Positions 27,054-34,943 of a stretch of 64,000 bases of DNA are shown here, one piece after another (the stretch's first letter is position 1; the number at the start of each line of letters is the position of its first letter). The stretch lies in assembly GCF_900129855.1 (NCBI RefSeq), contig NZ_LT670819.1, forward strand, positions 8,804,001 to 8,868,000, written 5' to 3'. The notes beneath the pieces are model-generated. The model had not been told where the DNA came from. It saw only the letters and a list, made by a program, of their open reading frames with translations, and searched no databases. The DNA comes from Streptomyces sp. 3214.6 (GTDB taxonomy: Bacteria > Actinomycetota > Actinomycetes > Streptomycetales > Streptomycetaceae). A program made the translations under genes and the position numbers.

Positions 27054-28046
27054 GTGAGACGCACTCTGCGCGCTGTCCTGACGACGGTGTTACTGCCACT
27101 GGTCGCAGCCCTGACGCTCCTGGCGCCCCAGCCCGCGGCCGCGGCGAGCCTGACCCGCGTCACCGGCTTCGGGAACAACCCCACCAACCTGAACATGTAC
27201 CTCTACGTGCCCAACCACCTGGCGGCCAAGCCCGCCCTGCTGGTCCTGGTCCACTACTGCGGGGGTTCGGCGGGGGGCATCTTCGGCGGCAACGGACACG
27301 ATTACGTCACCGCCGCCGACCGGTACGGCTACATCATCGCCCTGCCCGAGGCCACCCGTGACGGGCACTGCTTCGACGTCTCGTCACCAGCGGCGCTCAA
27401 GCGTAATGGCGGCAGCGACTCCACCGGCATCATGTCGATGGTCAGTTACACCCGGCAGCACTACAACGTCGACCCGGCCCGCATCGTCGTCAGCGGATTC
27501 TCGTCGGGAGCCATGATGACAAATGTGCTGGCCGCCGAGTACCCCGATGTCTTCAGTGCCGCCTCCGCGTTCTCCGGGGTGCCTGCGGGCTGCTTCGCCA
27601 CCAGGGACGGTTCCCAGTGGAACGGCCAGTGCTCCGGCGGCAATGTCATCAAAACGGCTCAGCAGTGGGGTGACCTGGCCCGTTCCATGTATCCGGGCTA
27701 CACCGGAGGCTACCCGCGCATGCAGGTGTGGCACGGCACCACCGACACGACCCTCGCCTATCCCAACTTCGGCGAGGAGATCAAGCAGTGGACCAATCTC
27801 CACGCCCTGAGCCAGAGACCGGCCGCCACCGACCGGCCGCAGTCGGCCTGGACCCGCACCCGCTACGGCAGCACCGGCCCGCAGTCCCCCGTCGAAGGCA
27901 TCAGCATCGCGGGCACGGGCCACACCCTGCCGCAGCCCGGCATGCTCGCCTACGCCATCACCTTCCTCGGTCTGGGGAGCGGCGGCACCACCACCCCGCC
28001 GCCCAGCACCTCCGGTGAGCCGCATGCGGTGGGTGCGGGCAAGTGA
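27054..28046 (+). CDS. Secreted CE1 acetylxylan-esterase-like enzyme, lectin lost
   Basis: 330 residues from GTG 27054. Signal peptide about 1-31. The hydrolase has LLVLVHYCGGSAGG, nucleophile Ser150 in VSGFSSGAM, VWHGTTDTTL and GTGHTLP for the Asp and His. It resembles acetylxylan esterases and PHB-depolymerase-family esterases. After a PPPSTSGEPHAVGAGK linker the frame stops at 28044-28046, where intact paralogues have the Cys of the first lectin repeat. Downstream DNA still shows a decayed repeat. The catalytic domain looks complete. Codon 13 is TTA. Confidence 0.82.
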   Translation: MRRTLRAVLTTVLLPLVAALTLLAPQPAAAASLTRVTGFGNNPTNLNMYLYVPNHLAAKPALLVLVHYCGGSAGGIFGGNGHDYVTAADRYGYIIALPEATRDGHCFDVSSPAALKRNGGSDSTGIMSMVSYTRQHYNVDPARIVVSGFSSGAMMTNVLAAEYPDVFSAASAFSGVPAGCFATRDGSQWNGQCSGGNVIKTAQQWGDLARSMYPGYTGGYPRMQVWHGTTDTTLAYPNFGEEIKQWTNLHALSQRPAATDRPQSAWTRTRYGSTGPQSPVEGISIAGTGHTLPQPGMLAYAITFLGLGSGGTTTPPPSTSGEPHAVGAGK

Positions 28047-28136
28047 CGGGACGTCACCGCGCCTCCACCGGCGGCGGCCCGGTCCAACCGGGGACCTGTA
28101 ACGGCGCCACCGACCAGAAGCGGAACCTCGACTGAC
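28047..28136 (+). pseudogene. Decayed CBM13 tail of the preceding esterase
   Basis: Immediately after the stop the DNA still encodes R-D-V-T (for L-D-V) and, in another frame, CNGATDQKRNLD-stop, the end of a lectin gamma-type repeat with QKW changed to QKR. About two repeats are missing between. Nonsense mutation, deletion and frameshift all act on one module. Confidence 0.6.
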
Positions 28137-28175
28137 TCCACCACTGTCCGGTTCGGGGGCGAACCGGCACCGTGA

Positions 28176-28211
28176 AGGGCGCCTGACCGGCATCTGCTGG
28201 TCAGGCGCCCT
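28176..28211 (+). terminator. Strong hairpin terminator after the CE1 gene
   Basis: AGGGCGCCTGACC (28176-28188) pairs perfectly with GGTCAGGCGCCCT (28199-28211) around a 10-base loop. It ends the long co-directional run from 9824. Confidence 0.8.
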
Positions 28212-28249
28212 CTCGCTGCCTCTGGAAGAAGCCCAGCTTCTTCGCCAAG
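28200..28249 (+). repeat. Right copy of 50-bp cluster-flanking repeat
   Basis: Matches 6851-6900 at about 43 of 50 positions. It overlaps the 3' arm of the terminator and contains a second perfect hairpin, GAAGAAGC-CCA-GCTTCTTC. Confidence 0.55.
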
Positions 28250-28405
28250 CCGCATGGGCCGGCCCGAGTGCGCTGTGGGCGTCGCCTCCCTCTGCGGCCA
28301 TCGCCGCGTGTACCGGCGCATCGCCGCCCACGACTCGGGCGGGCTCGGCCTTCCGCCGAGCCCGCCACGCCGGTTCCTTGCCGGAGCCGGACTCGCGTCA
28401 CACCG

Positions 28406-29872
28406 TCAGCGCTGCAGTGTCAGCAGGCCCGGACGGTAGGGCCAGAGACCGTAGTCGCCACCGGAGTTGGGGTTGCGCCCCTGGTAGAGCAGCTGCAGGC
28501 GGCAGGGGTCGACGGTCATCGTCTGGTCGGCGCTGGTGCGGATCAGTTCGCCATGGCTGATGTCATTGGTCCAGGTGGCACCGCTGTTGGCCTTGCCGGC
28601 GAAGGGATTGCTCTCGGTCGCGGCCTGGGGGGTCCATGAACCGTTCAGACTGGTGGCCGTGAACGAGCGGAAGTAGCGGCCCCGCGAGCCGATCGCCTCG
28701 ACGATCATGAGGTAGCGGTTCTGGCCCTGCAGCTTGTAGACCTGCGGGGCTTCGAACAGGTTTTCCTTCGTATCGCTCATGACCACGGTCGAGGACGAGC
28801 CGAAGCTGCCCGGGAAGTTCCCGATCGGCATACTGGCCCGGTAGATCTTGCCGTTGTCACCGGCGAAGAACAGGTACATGTTCGTCCCGTCACCGATGAG
28901 CGTCTGGTCGATGGGGCCTGTCCCCGAGCCCGAGATGCTTCCGGAGAAGAGCACCTGCTGGGAGGACCAGCCGTTCGGGTTGGTGGGGTCGCTCGACGTC
29001 CGGTAGGAGAAGGCGGTCCCGCCCCACTGGTAGGTGAGCACCCAGATGTTCTTCGGTGCGAAGTAGAAGAGCGTGGGTGCGACGGTGGAGTTCGACATCG
29101 CGTTCTGGCTGGCCGATCCCATCTCCGACCAGTTGGTGAACAGGCCGAAGTTCATCGAACCCCACTTCGACCCCGTGTCGTGCGTCGTCGCGTAGACGAG
29201 CTGCTTGCCGTTGTAGGGGACGACGGTGAAGTCCTTGAGCGAGACCCAGCCCGACCTGGGCTGCGCCAGCGCGCCCGTGGAAGACCAGCGGTATGACGAG
29301 GGAAGATCGCACGCGCCGGGTCCCTCGGCGCCGACCTTGACGAGCTGCCACTGCTGGTTGGTGCCGCCCCAGTCGTCGTACTGGACGACGTTCGCGTTGT
29401 CGGCGGTGGAGGCGCCCTGCACTTCGAGGGCCTTGTTGCTGTGGCGCGCGATCAGCCTCACGTAGCCGTCCGGGCTGTCGGCCAGCCGCCACTGCTGGTT
29501 GGCGGCGTTCAGGTCGGTCCGCTGGACGATCGAGCCCCCGTTCGCGGTGGACCCGTTGCTCACCTCCAGGGCCTTGCCCGAGTGGCGAGACACGAGGCGG
29601 TAGTAGCCGCCCCCGGAATCGACGAACCGCCACTGCTGCTGGTTCTGGTCGTTCCTGGTCCACTGGGTGATGCGGGCGCCGTCGCCGGTCGCCATGTTGT
29701 AGACGTCCAGGGCCTTGCCGCTGTTGCGGTTGACCAGCACGTACGAGGCGTTGGGATCGACGGTCGCCGCGCCGGCGGGCTGGGCGCCGAGGAAGGTGAC
29801 GACGAGCAGCAGGGGCGCGAGGACGGCGAGTAAGCGTCTCAGGTGGGCCGGGGACGGGTGGCGGAACCGCAT
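28406..29872 (-). CDS. Secreted GH62 alpha-L-arabinofuranosidase with N-terminal CBM13
   Basis: 488 residues. ATG 29872 follows AAGGAGG. Signal peptide about 1-35, CBM13 about 38-178 (YVLVNRNSGKALDV, QWTRND repeats), GH62 five-bladed propeller about 186-488. Recognisable catalytic segments are WVSLKDFTVV (base Asp), GPIDQTL (modulator Asp) and ENLFEAPQVY (acid Glu). GH62 removes arabinose from singly substituted xylose of arabinoxylan. It is transcribed divergently from the xylanase gene, and its lectin is closest to that of the esterase at 32095. Codon 14 is TTA. Confidence 0.92.
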   Translation of the reverse strand: MRFRHPSPAHLRRLLAVLAPLLLVVTFLGAQPAGAATVDPNASYVLVNRNSGKALDVYNMATGDGARITQWTRNDQNQQQWRFVDSGGGYYRLVSRHSGKALEVSNGSTANGGSIVQRTDLNAANQQWRLADSPDGYVRLIARHSNKALEVQGASTADNANVVQYDDWGGTNQQWQLVKVGAEGPGACDLPSSYRWSSTGALAQPRSGWVSLKDFTVVPYNGKQLVYATTHDTGSKWGSMNFGLFTNWSEMGSASQNAMSNSTVAPTLFYFAPKNIWVLTYQWGGTAFSYRTSSDPTNPNGWSSQQVLFSGSISGSGTGPIDQTLIGDGTNMYLFFAGDNGKIYRASMPIGNFPGSFGSSSTVVMSDTKENLFEAPQVYKLQGQNRYLMIVEAIGSRGRYFRSFTATSLNGSWTPQAATESNPFAGKANSGATWTNDISHGELIRTSADQTMTVDPCRLQLLYQGRNPNSGGDYGLWPYRPGLLTLQR

Positions 29873-30632
29873 GGGAGGGCCTCCTTGGGGGGAGCGGGGG
29901 TGAGGTGCCCCCGATGAACCACGGAGCGGACGTGCCGGGCGAGGAGGAATTCCGAAATATTTCGAAGAATTCCCGGAAGCTTTGACGCCACAAGTTAGGA
30001 ATCCGAGGCCCGTTGGTCAAGGTCTGTCGCTGATCTGTCCACAAACAGCACCTCCTCTTCGAGCTCGGCAAGCTGTCGCTCCGACCGGAAGCACTCCGAA
30101 GTCTGCGATGCGGCCTGCGAGTCCAAGGCGGCCGCACGGAGAGAAGTCGAGCAAGCGGCGGTCGGCCGGCGTATGCGCCCCGGCGCCGACCCTGAGGCAT
30201 CCGTCGACGGCGGCACCGGATCGGCCCGGTCGGCTCGCCGGGATTCCGGAAGTTTCGGACGAGAAGCAGAAAGTTTCTGCGAGGAGTATTGACGAGCCAT
30301 CGTCAATACCTCAATCATCCGAGCCTGAGGAGCCGGTCGCCGTTCGAGATGCCGAACCAAGTCTGCGCTGCACGGCAGATTCCCGCACAGCTCTACGCCC
30401 GATCCGCGCACCGACCAGAACCGCCCCACCCCGTCACGTTCCGCCCGCCGTACGTCCCTCGACGACCGGCCGGGTGCCGTACGTGCCGGTCGAGATCGTC
30501 CCGGTCCCATGACCGCGGTGTCCGGTGATTCCGTGCTGCCCGGGCTCCGGCCCTTCGTCTGCCGAGGGGGAGCGGACGACGCGTCCCCCTGCGCTTCAGT
30601 CCTTCCGTGATTCCTACCCTGGAGGCACCGTC
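29873..30632. promoter_or_regulatory. Divergent GH62/GH10 control region
   Basis: This 760-bp region is non-coding as far as I can tell. Perfect or near-perfect palindromes are CGAAATATTTCG (29953-29964), CCGGAAGTTTCGG (30246-30258), GCAGAAAGTTTCTGC (30266-30280) and TATTGACGA-GCCA-TCGTCAATA (30287-30308). The GAAA-N-TTTC core recalls operators described upstream of Streptomyces xylanase genes. A LacI-type repressor encoded elsewhere is the likely ligand. Confidence 0.6.
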
Positions 30633-32063
30633 ATGGGCTCGTACGCCCTTCCCAGAACCGTTGTCCGCCGGAAGATCCGCGGCCTGCTGCTGGCGCTGGT
30701 CGCCGGCGTCCTCGGTGTGGTCGCCGCACTATCCGCGCCGCCGACCGCACACGCCGCCGAGAACACGCTCGGCGCCGCCGCGGCGCAGAGCGGCCGCTAC
30801 TTCGGCACCGCCATCGCCTCGGGCAGGCTGGGCGACTCGGCGTACACGACGATCGCGGGCCGTGAGTTCAACTCGGTGACGGCCGAGAACGAGATGAAGA
30901 TCGACGCCACCGAACCACAGCGAGGCCAGTTCAACTTCGCCGCCGGTGACCGCGTCTACAACTGGGCGGTGCAGAACGGCAAGAAGGTGCGCGGCCACAC
31001 CCTGGCCTGGCACTCCCAGCAGCCCGGCTGGATGCAGAGCCTCAGCGGCAGCGCGCTGCGCCAGGCGATGATCGGCCACATCAACGGCGTGCTGGCCCAC
31101 TACAAGGGCAAGATGGCCCAGTGGGACGTCGTGAACGAGGCGTTCGCCGACGGCAGTTCGGGAGCCCGGCGCGATTCCAACCTGCAGCGCACCGGTAACG
31201 ACTGGATCGAGGTCGCCTTCCGCACCGCGCGCGCCGCCGACCCGGCCGCCAAGCTCTGCTACAACGACTACAACGTCGAGAACTGGACCTGGGCCAAGAC
31301 CCAGGCCATGTACTCCATGGTTCGGGACTTCAAGCAGCGCGGCGTGCCGATCGACTGCGTCGGCTTCCAGTCGCACTTCAACAGCGGCAGCCCCTACAAC
31401 AGCAACTTCCGCACCACCCTGCAGAACTTCGCCGCCCTCGGCGTCGACGTGGCCATCACCGAACTCGACATCCAGGGCGCCTCGGGCACGACCTACGCCA
31501 ACGTGACCAACGACTGCCTGGCCGTCTCACGCTGCCTCGGCATCACCGTCTGGGGGGTGCGCGACAGCGACTCCTGGCGGTCGCAGGACACGCCGCTGCT
31601 GTTCAACGGCAACGGCAGCAAGAAGCCCGCCTACACCGCCGTCCTCGACGCGCTCAACGGCGGTACCTCCACGCCCCCTTCGGAATCCGGAACGATCAAG
31701 AGCGTCGGTTCGGGCCGCTGCCTGGACGTGCCCGGCACCAGCACCACCGACGGCACCCAGCTCGCCCTGTGGGACTGCCACGGCGGCACCAACCAGCAGT
31801 GGGCGTCCACCGCCGCCGGCGAGCTCAGGGTCTACGGCAACAAGTGCCTGGACGCCGCCGGAACCGGCACCGGCACCAAAGTCCAGATCTACAGCTGCTG
31901 GGGCGGCGACAACCAGAAGTGGCGTCTCAACTCCGACGGAACCATCGTCGGCGTCCAGTCCGGCCTCTGCCTCGACACCGTCGCAGGCGGCACCGCCAAC
32001 GGCACCCTGATCCAGCTCTCCTCCTGCTCGAACAGCAGCAACCAACGCTGGACCCGCACCTGA
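30633..32063 (+). CDS. xlnA: Secreted GH10 endo-1,4-beta-xylanase with CBM13
   Basis: 476 residues, within one of Streptomyces lividans XlnA. ATG 30633 follows CTGGAGG. Signal peptide about 1-41 (ending AHAAENTLG). GH10 barrel about 42-342: acid/base Glu169 in WDVVNEAF, nucleophile Glu277 in ITELDIQG. Subtracting a 41-residue signal gives 128 and 236, the published XlnA active-site numbers. A short linker leads to CBM13 (about 350-476). It cuts the xylan backbone, while the neighbouring GH62 and CE1 enzymes remove side groups. Palindromes upstream suggest repression in the absence of xylan. Confidence 0.93.
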   Translation: MGSYALPRTVVRRKIRGLLLALVAGVLGVVAALSAPPTAHAAENTLGAAAAQSGRYFGTAIASGRLGDSAYTTIAGREFNSVTAENEMKIDATEPQRGQFNFAAGDRVYNWAVQNGKKVRGHTLAWHSQQPGWMQSLSGSALRQAMIGHINGVLAHYKGKMAQWDVVNEAFADGSSGARRDSNLQRTGNDWIEVAFRTARAADPAAKLCYNDYNVENWTWAKTQAMYSMVRDFKQRGVPIDCVGFQSHFNSGSPYNSNFRTTLQNFAALGVDVAITELDIQGASGTTYANVTNDCLAVSRCLGITVWGVRDSDSWRSQDTPLLFNGNGSKKPAYTAVLDALNGGTSTPPSESGTIKSVGSGRCLDVPGTSTTDGTQLALWDCHGGTNQQWASTAAGELRVYGNKCLDAAGTGTGTKVQIYSCWGGDNQKWRLNSDGTIVGVQSGLCLDTVAGGTANGTLIQLSSCSNSSNQRWTRT

Positions 32064-32094
32064 TGGGACCCGTCACGGGCGAAAGGGCGAATCG

Positions 32095-33486
32095 ATGAAG
32101 ACCAACAGTGCGGATTCTCCGGCCCCTCCACAAAGACAACGCTGGTGGTCCCGGGTGGCCGCTGTGGCGGCGGCGGCCCTCGCGATCGGCATGCTCGCCG
32201 CGGTGAATCCGGCGCCCGCCGAGGCGGCGACGGTGGACACCAATGCCTGGTATGTCCTGGTCAATCGCAACAGCGGCAAGGCGCTGGACGTCTCAGGCGC
32301 GTCCACCGCCGACGGCGCGCGGGTCAGCCAGTGGACGCGCAACGACGCAGCCGACCAGCAGTGGCAGTTCGTGGACTCCGGCGGCGGCTTCTACCAGCTC
32401 AAGGCCCGGCATTCGGGCAAGGTTCTCGACGTGGCCGGGGCCTCGAGTGCCGACGGTGCCGCGATCCAGCAGTGGGCCGACCATGACGGTGCCAACCAGC
32501 AGTTCCGACTGGCCGACTCCGACGCGGGCCACGTCCGGCTGGTCAACCGCGCCAGCAGCAAGGCGGTGGAGGTTCAGGGCGCCTCCACCGCCGACGGAGG
32601 CAACGTCGTCCAGTACACCGACTGGGGCGGCGCCAATCAGCAGTGGCAGATGATCAAGCTGTCGTCCGGTGGTGGCGGCGATGGTGGTGGTGGCACCAGC
32701 GCATGCGGCAGCGCTCCGACCCTGGCGAGCGGCACGTACACGATCCAGAGCGGCGGCAAGAGCCGCAGCTTCATCCTCAGGGTCCCCGCCAACTACGACA
32801 ACAGCCATCGCTACCGGTTGATCTTCGCGTTCCACTGGCGGGGCGGAACCGCCGGCGACGTCGCCTCGGGCGGAACGAGCGGGAACGCCTGGTCCTACTA
32901 CGGCCAACAGGAGCAGTCGAACAACAGCGCGATCCTCGTCGCCCCCCAGGGCCTCGGCAACGGCTGGGCCAATTCGGGCGGTGAGGACATCACCTTCGTC
33001 GACGACATGATCCGGCGAATCGAGGGCGGCCTCTGTGTCAACCCGGCACAGCGTTTCGCCACGGGATTCAGCTGGGGCGGCGGTATGAGCTACGCAGTCG
33101 CATGCAGCCGGGCGAACGTCTTCCGGGCCGTCGCGGTCATGTCCGGCGCTGAGATCAGCGGGTGCAGTGGCGGCACCCAGCCCATCGCCTACTTCGGAAT
33201 CCACGGCGTCAGCGACTCCGTCCTCAACATCGCGCAAGGACGATCCCTGCGCGACAGATTCGTCCGCAACAACGGCTGCACGCCCCAGAGCCCGCGCGAG
33301 CCCGCGCCGGGCAGCCGAACGCACATCACCACCGTCTACTCGGGCTGCCGTGCCGGATACCCGGTCCAATGGGCCGCGTTCGACGGAGGCCACATACCCG
33401 GTCCGGTCGACGGCTCATCCAACGAAAGCGGTGTCACCACCTGGACCAAGGCAGAGATCTGGAGGTTCTTCACACAGTTCCAGTGA
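32095..33486 (+). CDS. Secreted CE1 esterase (feruloyl-esterase type) with N-terminal CBM13
   Basis: 463 residues, 31 bp after the xylanase and probably cotranscribed. Signal peptide about 1-44. CBM13 about 46-192, with WYVLVNRNSGKALDV nearly as in the GH62 protein, then a GGGG-rich linker and a CE1 esterase (about 200-463): FAFHWRGG, nucleophile Ser326 in GFSWGGG, catalytic His near AFDGGHIPGP. The catalytic domain is a paralogue of the one at 25635, with the lectin moved from C- to N-terminus. Likely removes feruloyl or acetyl groups from arabinoxylan. Confidence 0.87.
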   Translation: MKTNSADSPAPPQRQRWWSRVAAVAAAALAIGMLAAVNPAPAEAATVDTNAWYVLVNRNSGKALDVSGASTADGARVSQWTRNDAADQQWQFVDSGGGFYQLKARHSGKVLDVAGASSADGAAIQQWADHDGANQQFRLADSDAGHVRLVNRASSKAVEVQGASTADGGNVVQYTDWGGANQQWQMIKLSSGGGGDGGGGTSACGSAPTLASGTYTIQSGGKSRSFILRVPANYDNSHRYRLIFAFHWRGGTAGDVASGGTSGNAWSYYGQQEQSNNSAILVAPQGLGNGWANSGGEDITFVDDMIRRIEGGLCVNPAQRFATGFSWGGGMSYAVACSRANVFRAVAVMSGAEISGCSGGTQPIAYFGIHGVSDSVLNIAQGRSLRDRFVRNNGCTPQSPREPAPGSRTHITTVYSGCRAGYPVQWAAFDGGHIPGPVDGSSNESGVTTWTKAEIWRFFTQFQ

Positions 33487-33499
33487 CACGCCCGCACCA

Positions 33500-33534
33500 C
33501 GGAGTGGAGCCAGGATCATTCTGGCTCCACTCCG
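33500..33534 (+). terminator. Terminator after xylanase-esterase operon
   Basis: CGGAGTGGAGCCAG (33500-33513) and CTGGCTCCACTCCG (33521-33534) form a perfect 14-bp stem with a 7-base loop, beginning 13 bp after the esterase stop. Confidence 0.8.
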
Positions 33535-34004
33535 TCGATGTCTGCCCCGGATTGATCCGGCGTGGGCGTCGGAGACGACCTGCTGGACACCGGACAGGCC
33601 GCGGGCGAAGTGGAGAGTGGTGCTGCGGAGTTGGCGCCCCCGGGCCCGGTCCTGGCCGAGGGGTGGGCCGATGTGCAACGCCGTCTCCAAGTCACCGACG
33701 CTGCCAGAACCGCAGAACGAGCGTCAGACGGTCCAGGTAGTCGAGCAGGGGCGTCATGGTCCGGCGGGCCGCGGTGCTGTGGAAGGCGTGGCGCGACCAC
33801 ATGGAAGGCAACACCACGCCGATGGCGTCGTGTGCCCCCACTACTGACCTGGTCCAGGAATCGGCGCGGGGCCGTCGGTGCTGGACGAACGTCTCTTGGA
33901 CGAGCTCTGAGACGGTCTGCGGCGGACCAGGACGTCAAGACCGGTTTCGCCGGGGATGAGTTGGCGCCGTGCTAGGTCGGCGAGGTATTCAGACAGAGCA
34001 GCAG
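33535..34004. other. IS-scarred intergenic stretch
   Basis: On the minus strand, near 33555-33620, ARGLSGVQQVVSDAHAG resembles the catalytic-core segment of IS256-family transposases. Nothing else is intact. A 60-residue minus-strand frame (33841-34023, SLLTAALSEYLADLARRQLI) is open but unrecognised. I see no functional gene. Confidence 0.4.
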
Positions 34005-34625
34005 TCAGAAGACTCGTGCCCATTTCCGCGCCCCGTCACCGCCGCGGGCCTCGACGGCAGACGTGACCGCGTCGACGACCAGGCCGGCTCGCATGTGCGC
34101 GGCGAGCGACCAGCCCACGACCCGCCGCGAGTGCATGTCGATCACCGTCGCCAGATACATCCACGACCCGCCAACCGGCAGGTACGTGATGTCGCCGCAC
34201 CAGCGCACGTCCGGCGCCGGAGGCTCGAACACGCGCCCCACCAGATCGGGCGCCGGCGGCACGCTCTTGTCCGCGACCGTGGTCCGAACCGTCCGCCGCA
34301 GGCGCCGGCCGGCCAGCCCGCGCTCGCGCATCAGACGGGCGACTCGCTTGTGGTTCACCGCACCGTGCCGATCCCGGATCTCGCGGGTGACCCGGGGGAC
34401 GCCGTAGGCGCCTTGGGACTTTTCGTGGATCTCCTCGATCCACCGGTAAAAGCCGGACGCGGAGACGGCCAGAACCCGGCACAGCCGCTGCACTCCGTAC
34501 AGGTGACGATGATCGGAGATGAACCGCCAGCGGCCGGTCATCGACCCATCTCCTTGGCAGAATACGCGGCTGCCTTGCGCAGGATCTCCTTCTCCAGCTC
34601 CAGCTCACGGACCCTGGGGACGGTG
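34005..34625 (-). mobile_element. Truncated IS3-family transposase (orfA end plus orfB)
   Basis: The minus strand carries the C-terminal end of an OrfA (RVRELELEKEILRKAAAYSA, ending at 34538), overlapping by four bases an OrfB starting at 34541. OrfB (178 residues) has the HTH-like region, GVPRVTREIRD and the first half of the rve integrase domain (DVRWCGDITYLPVGG, IDMHSRRVVGW). It ends before the second Asp and the Glu of the DDE triad. Both ends are lost, so this is an immobile fragment at the boundary between the polysaccharide and catabolic clusters. Confidence 0.8.
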
Positions 34626-34943
34626 CCGTCTGGTGTCGATGACAGTCTGGCTGGGTGGTGTCCCACCGAGTGGTGTAGCGGTGCAGAGTTCGTGACTCCG
34701 CAGGTCAGTCGGCTGACGCAGTCGTCAGCCGCGCCGGAAAGGGGGTGCTGACGCCTGCGAGCAGCACGCACGACAGACCCGCGAGCCGACCGGGAACCGC
34801 CAGCTCGACTCTGAGCGGATCCACGCGATAGGTATGGCTACACCACTCGGCGGGGCGCAATCTCTGGTTTGCGTCCCATGGCTGTACCGGATGGGAGGCG
34901 AAACGTGGGGGCGGAACTCGGTGAAAGACCGCTGGGAGTCTTC
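34626..34943. other. Gap with 14-bp inverted repeat, MITE-like
   Basis: CCGAGTGGTGTAGC (34666-34679) and GCTACACCACTCGG (34837-34850) are perfect inverted copies enclosing 157 bp without coding signal. Beside the IS remnants this looks like a miniature element or the two ends of an emptied insertion sequence. Confidence 0.45.

Noticed and set aside
29982..30512. Open frames on both strands in the GH62/GH10 intergenic region
   Set aside because: No domain or ribosome site, and the stretch contains several palindromes expected of a control region.
9824..33486. Regularly repeated CBM13 DNA as a repeat array
   Set aside because: The repeats encode QxW lectin subdomains in frame; they are protein modules, not a CRISPR or satellite.
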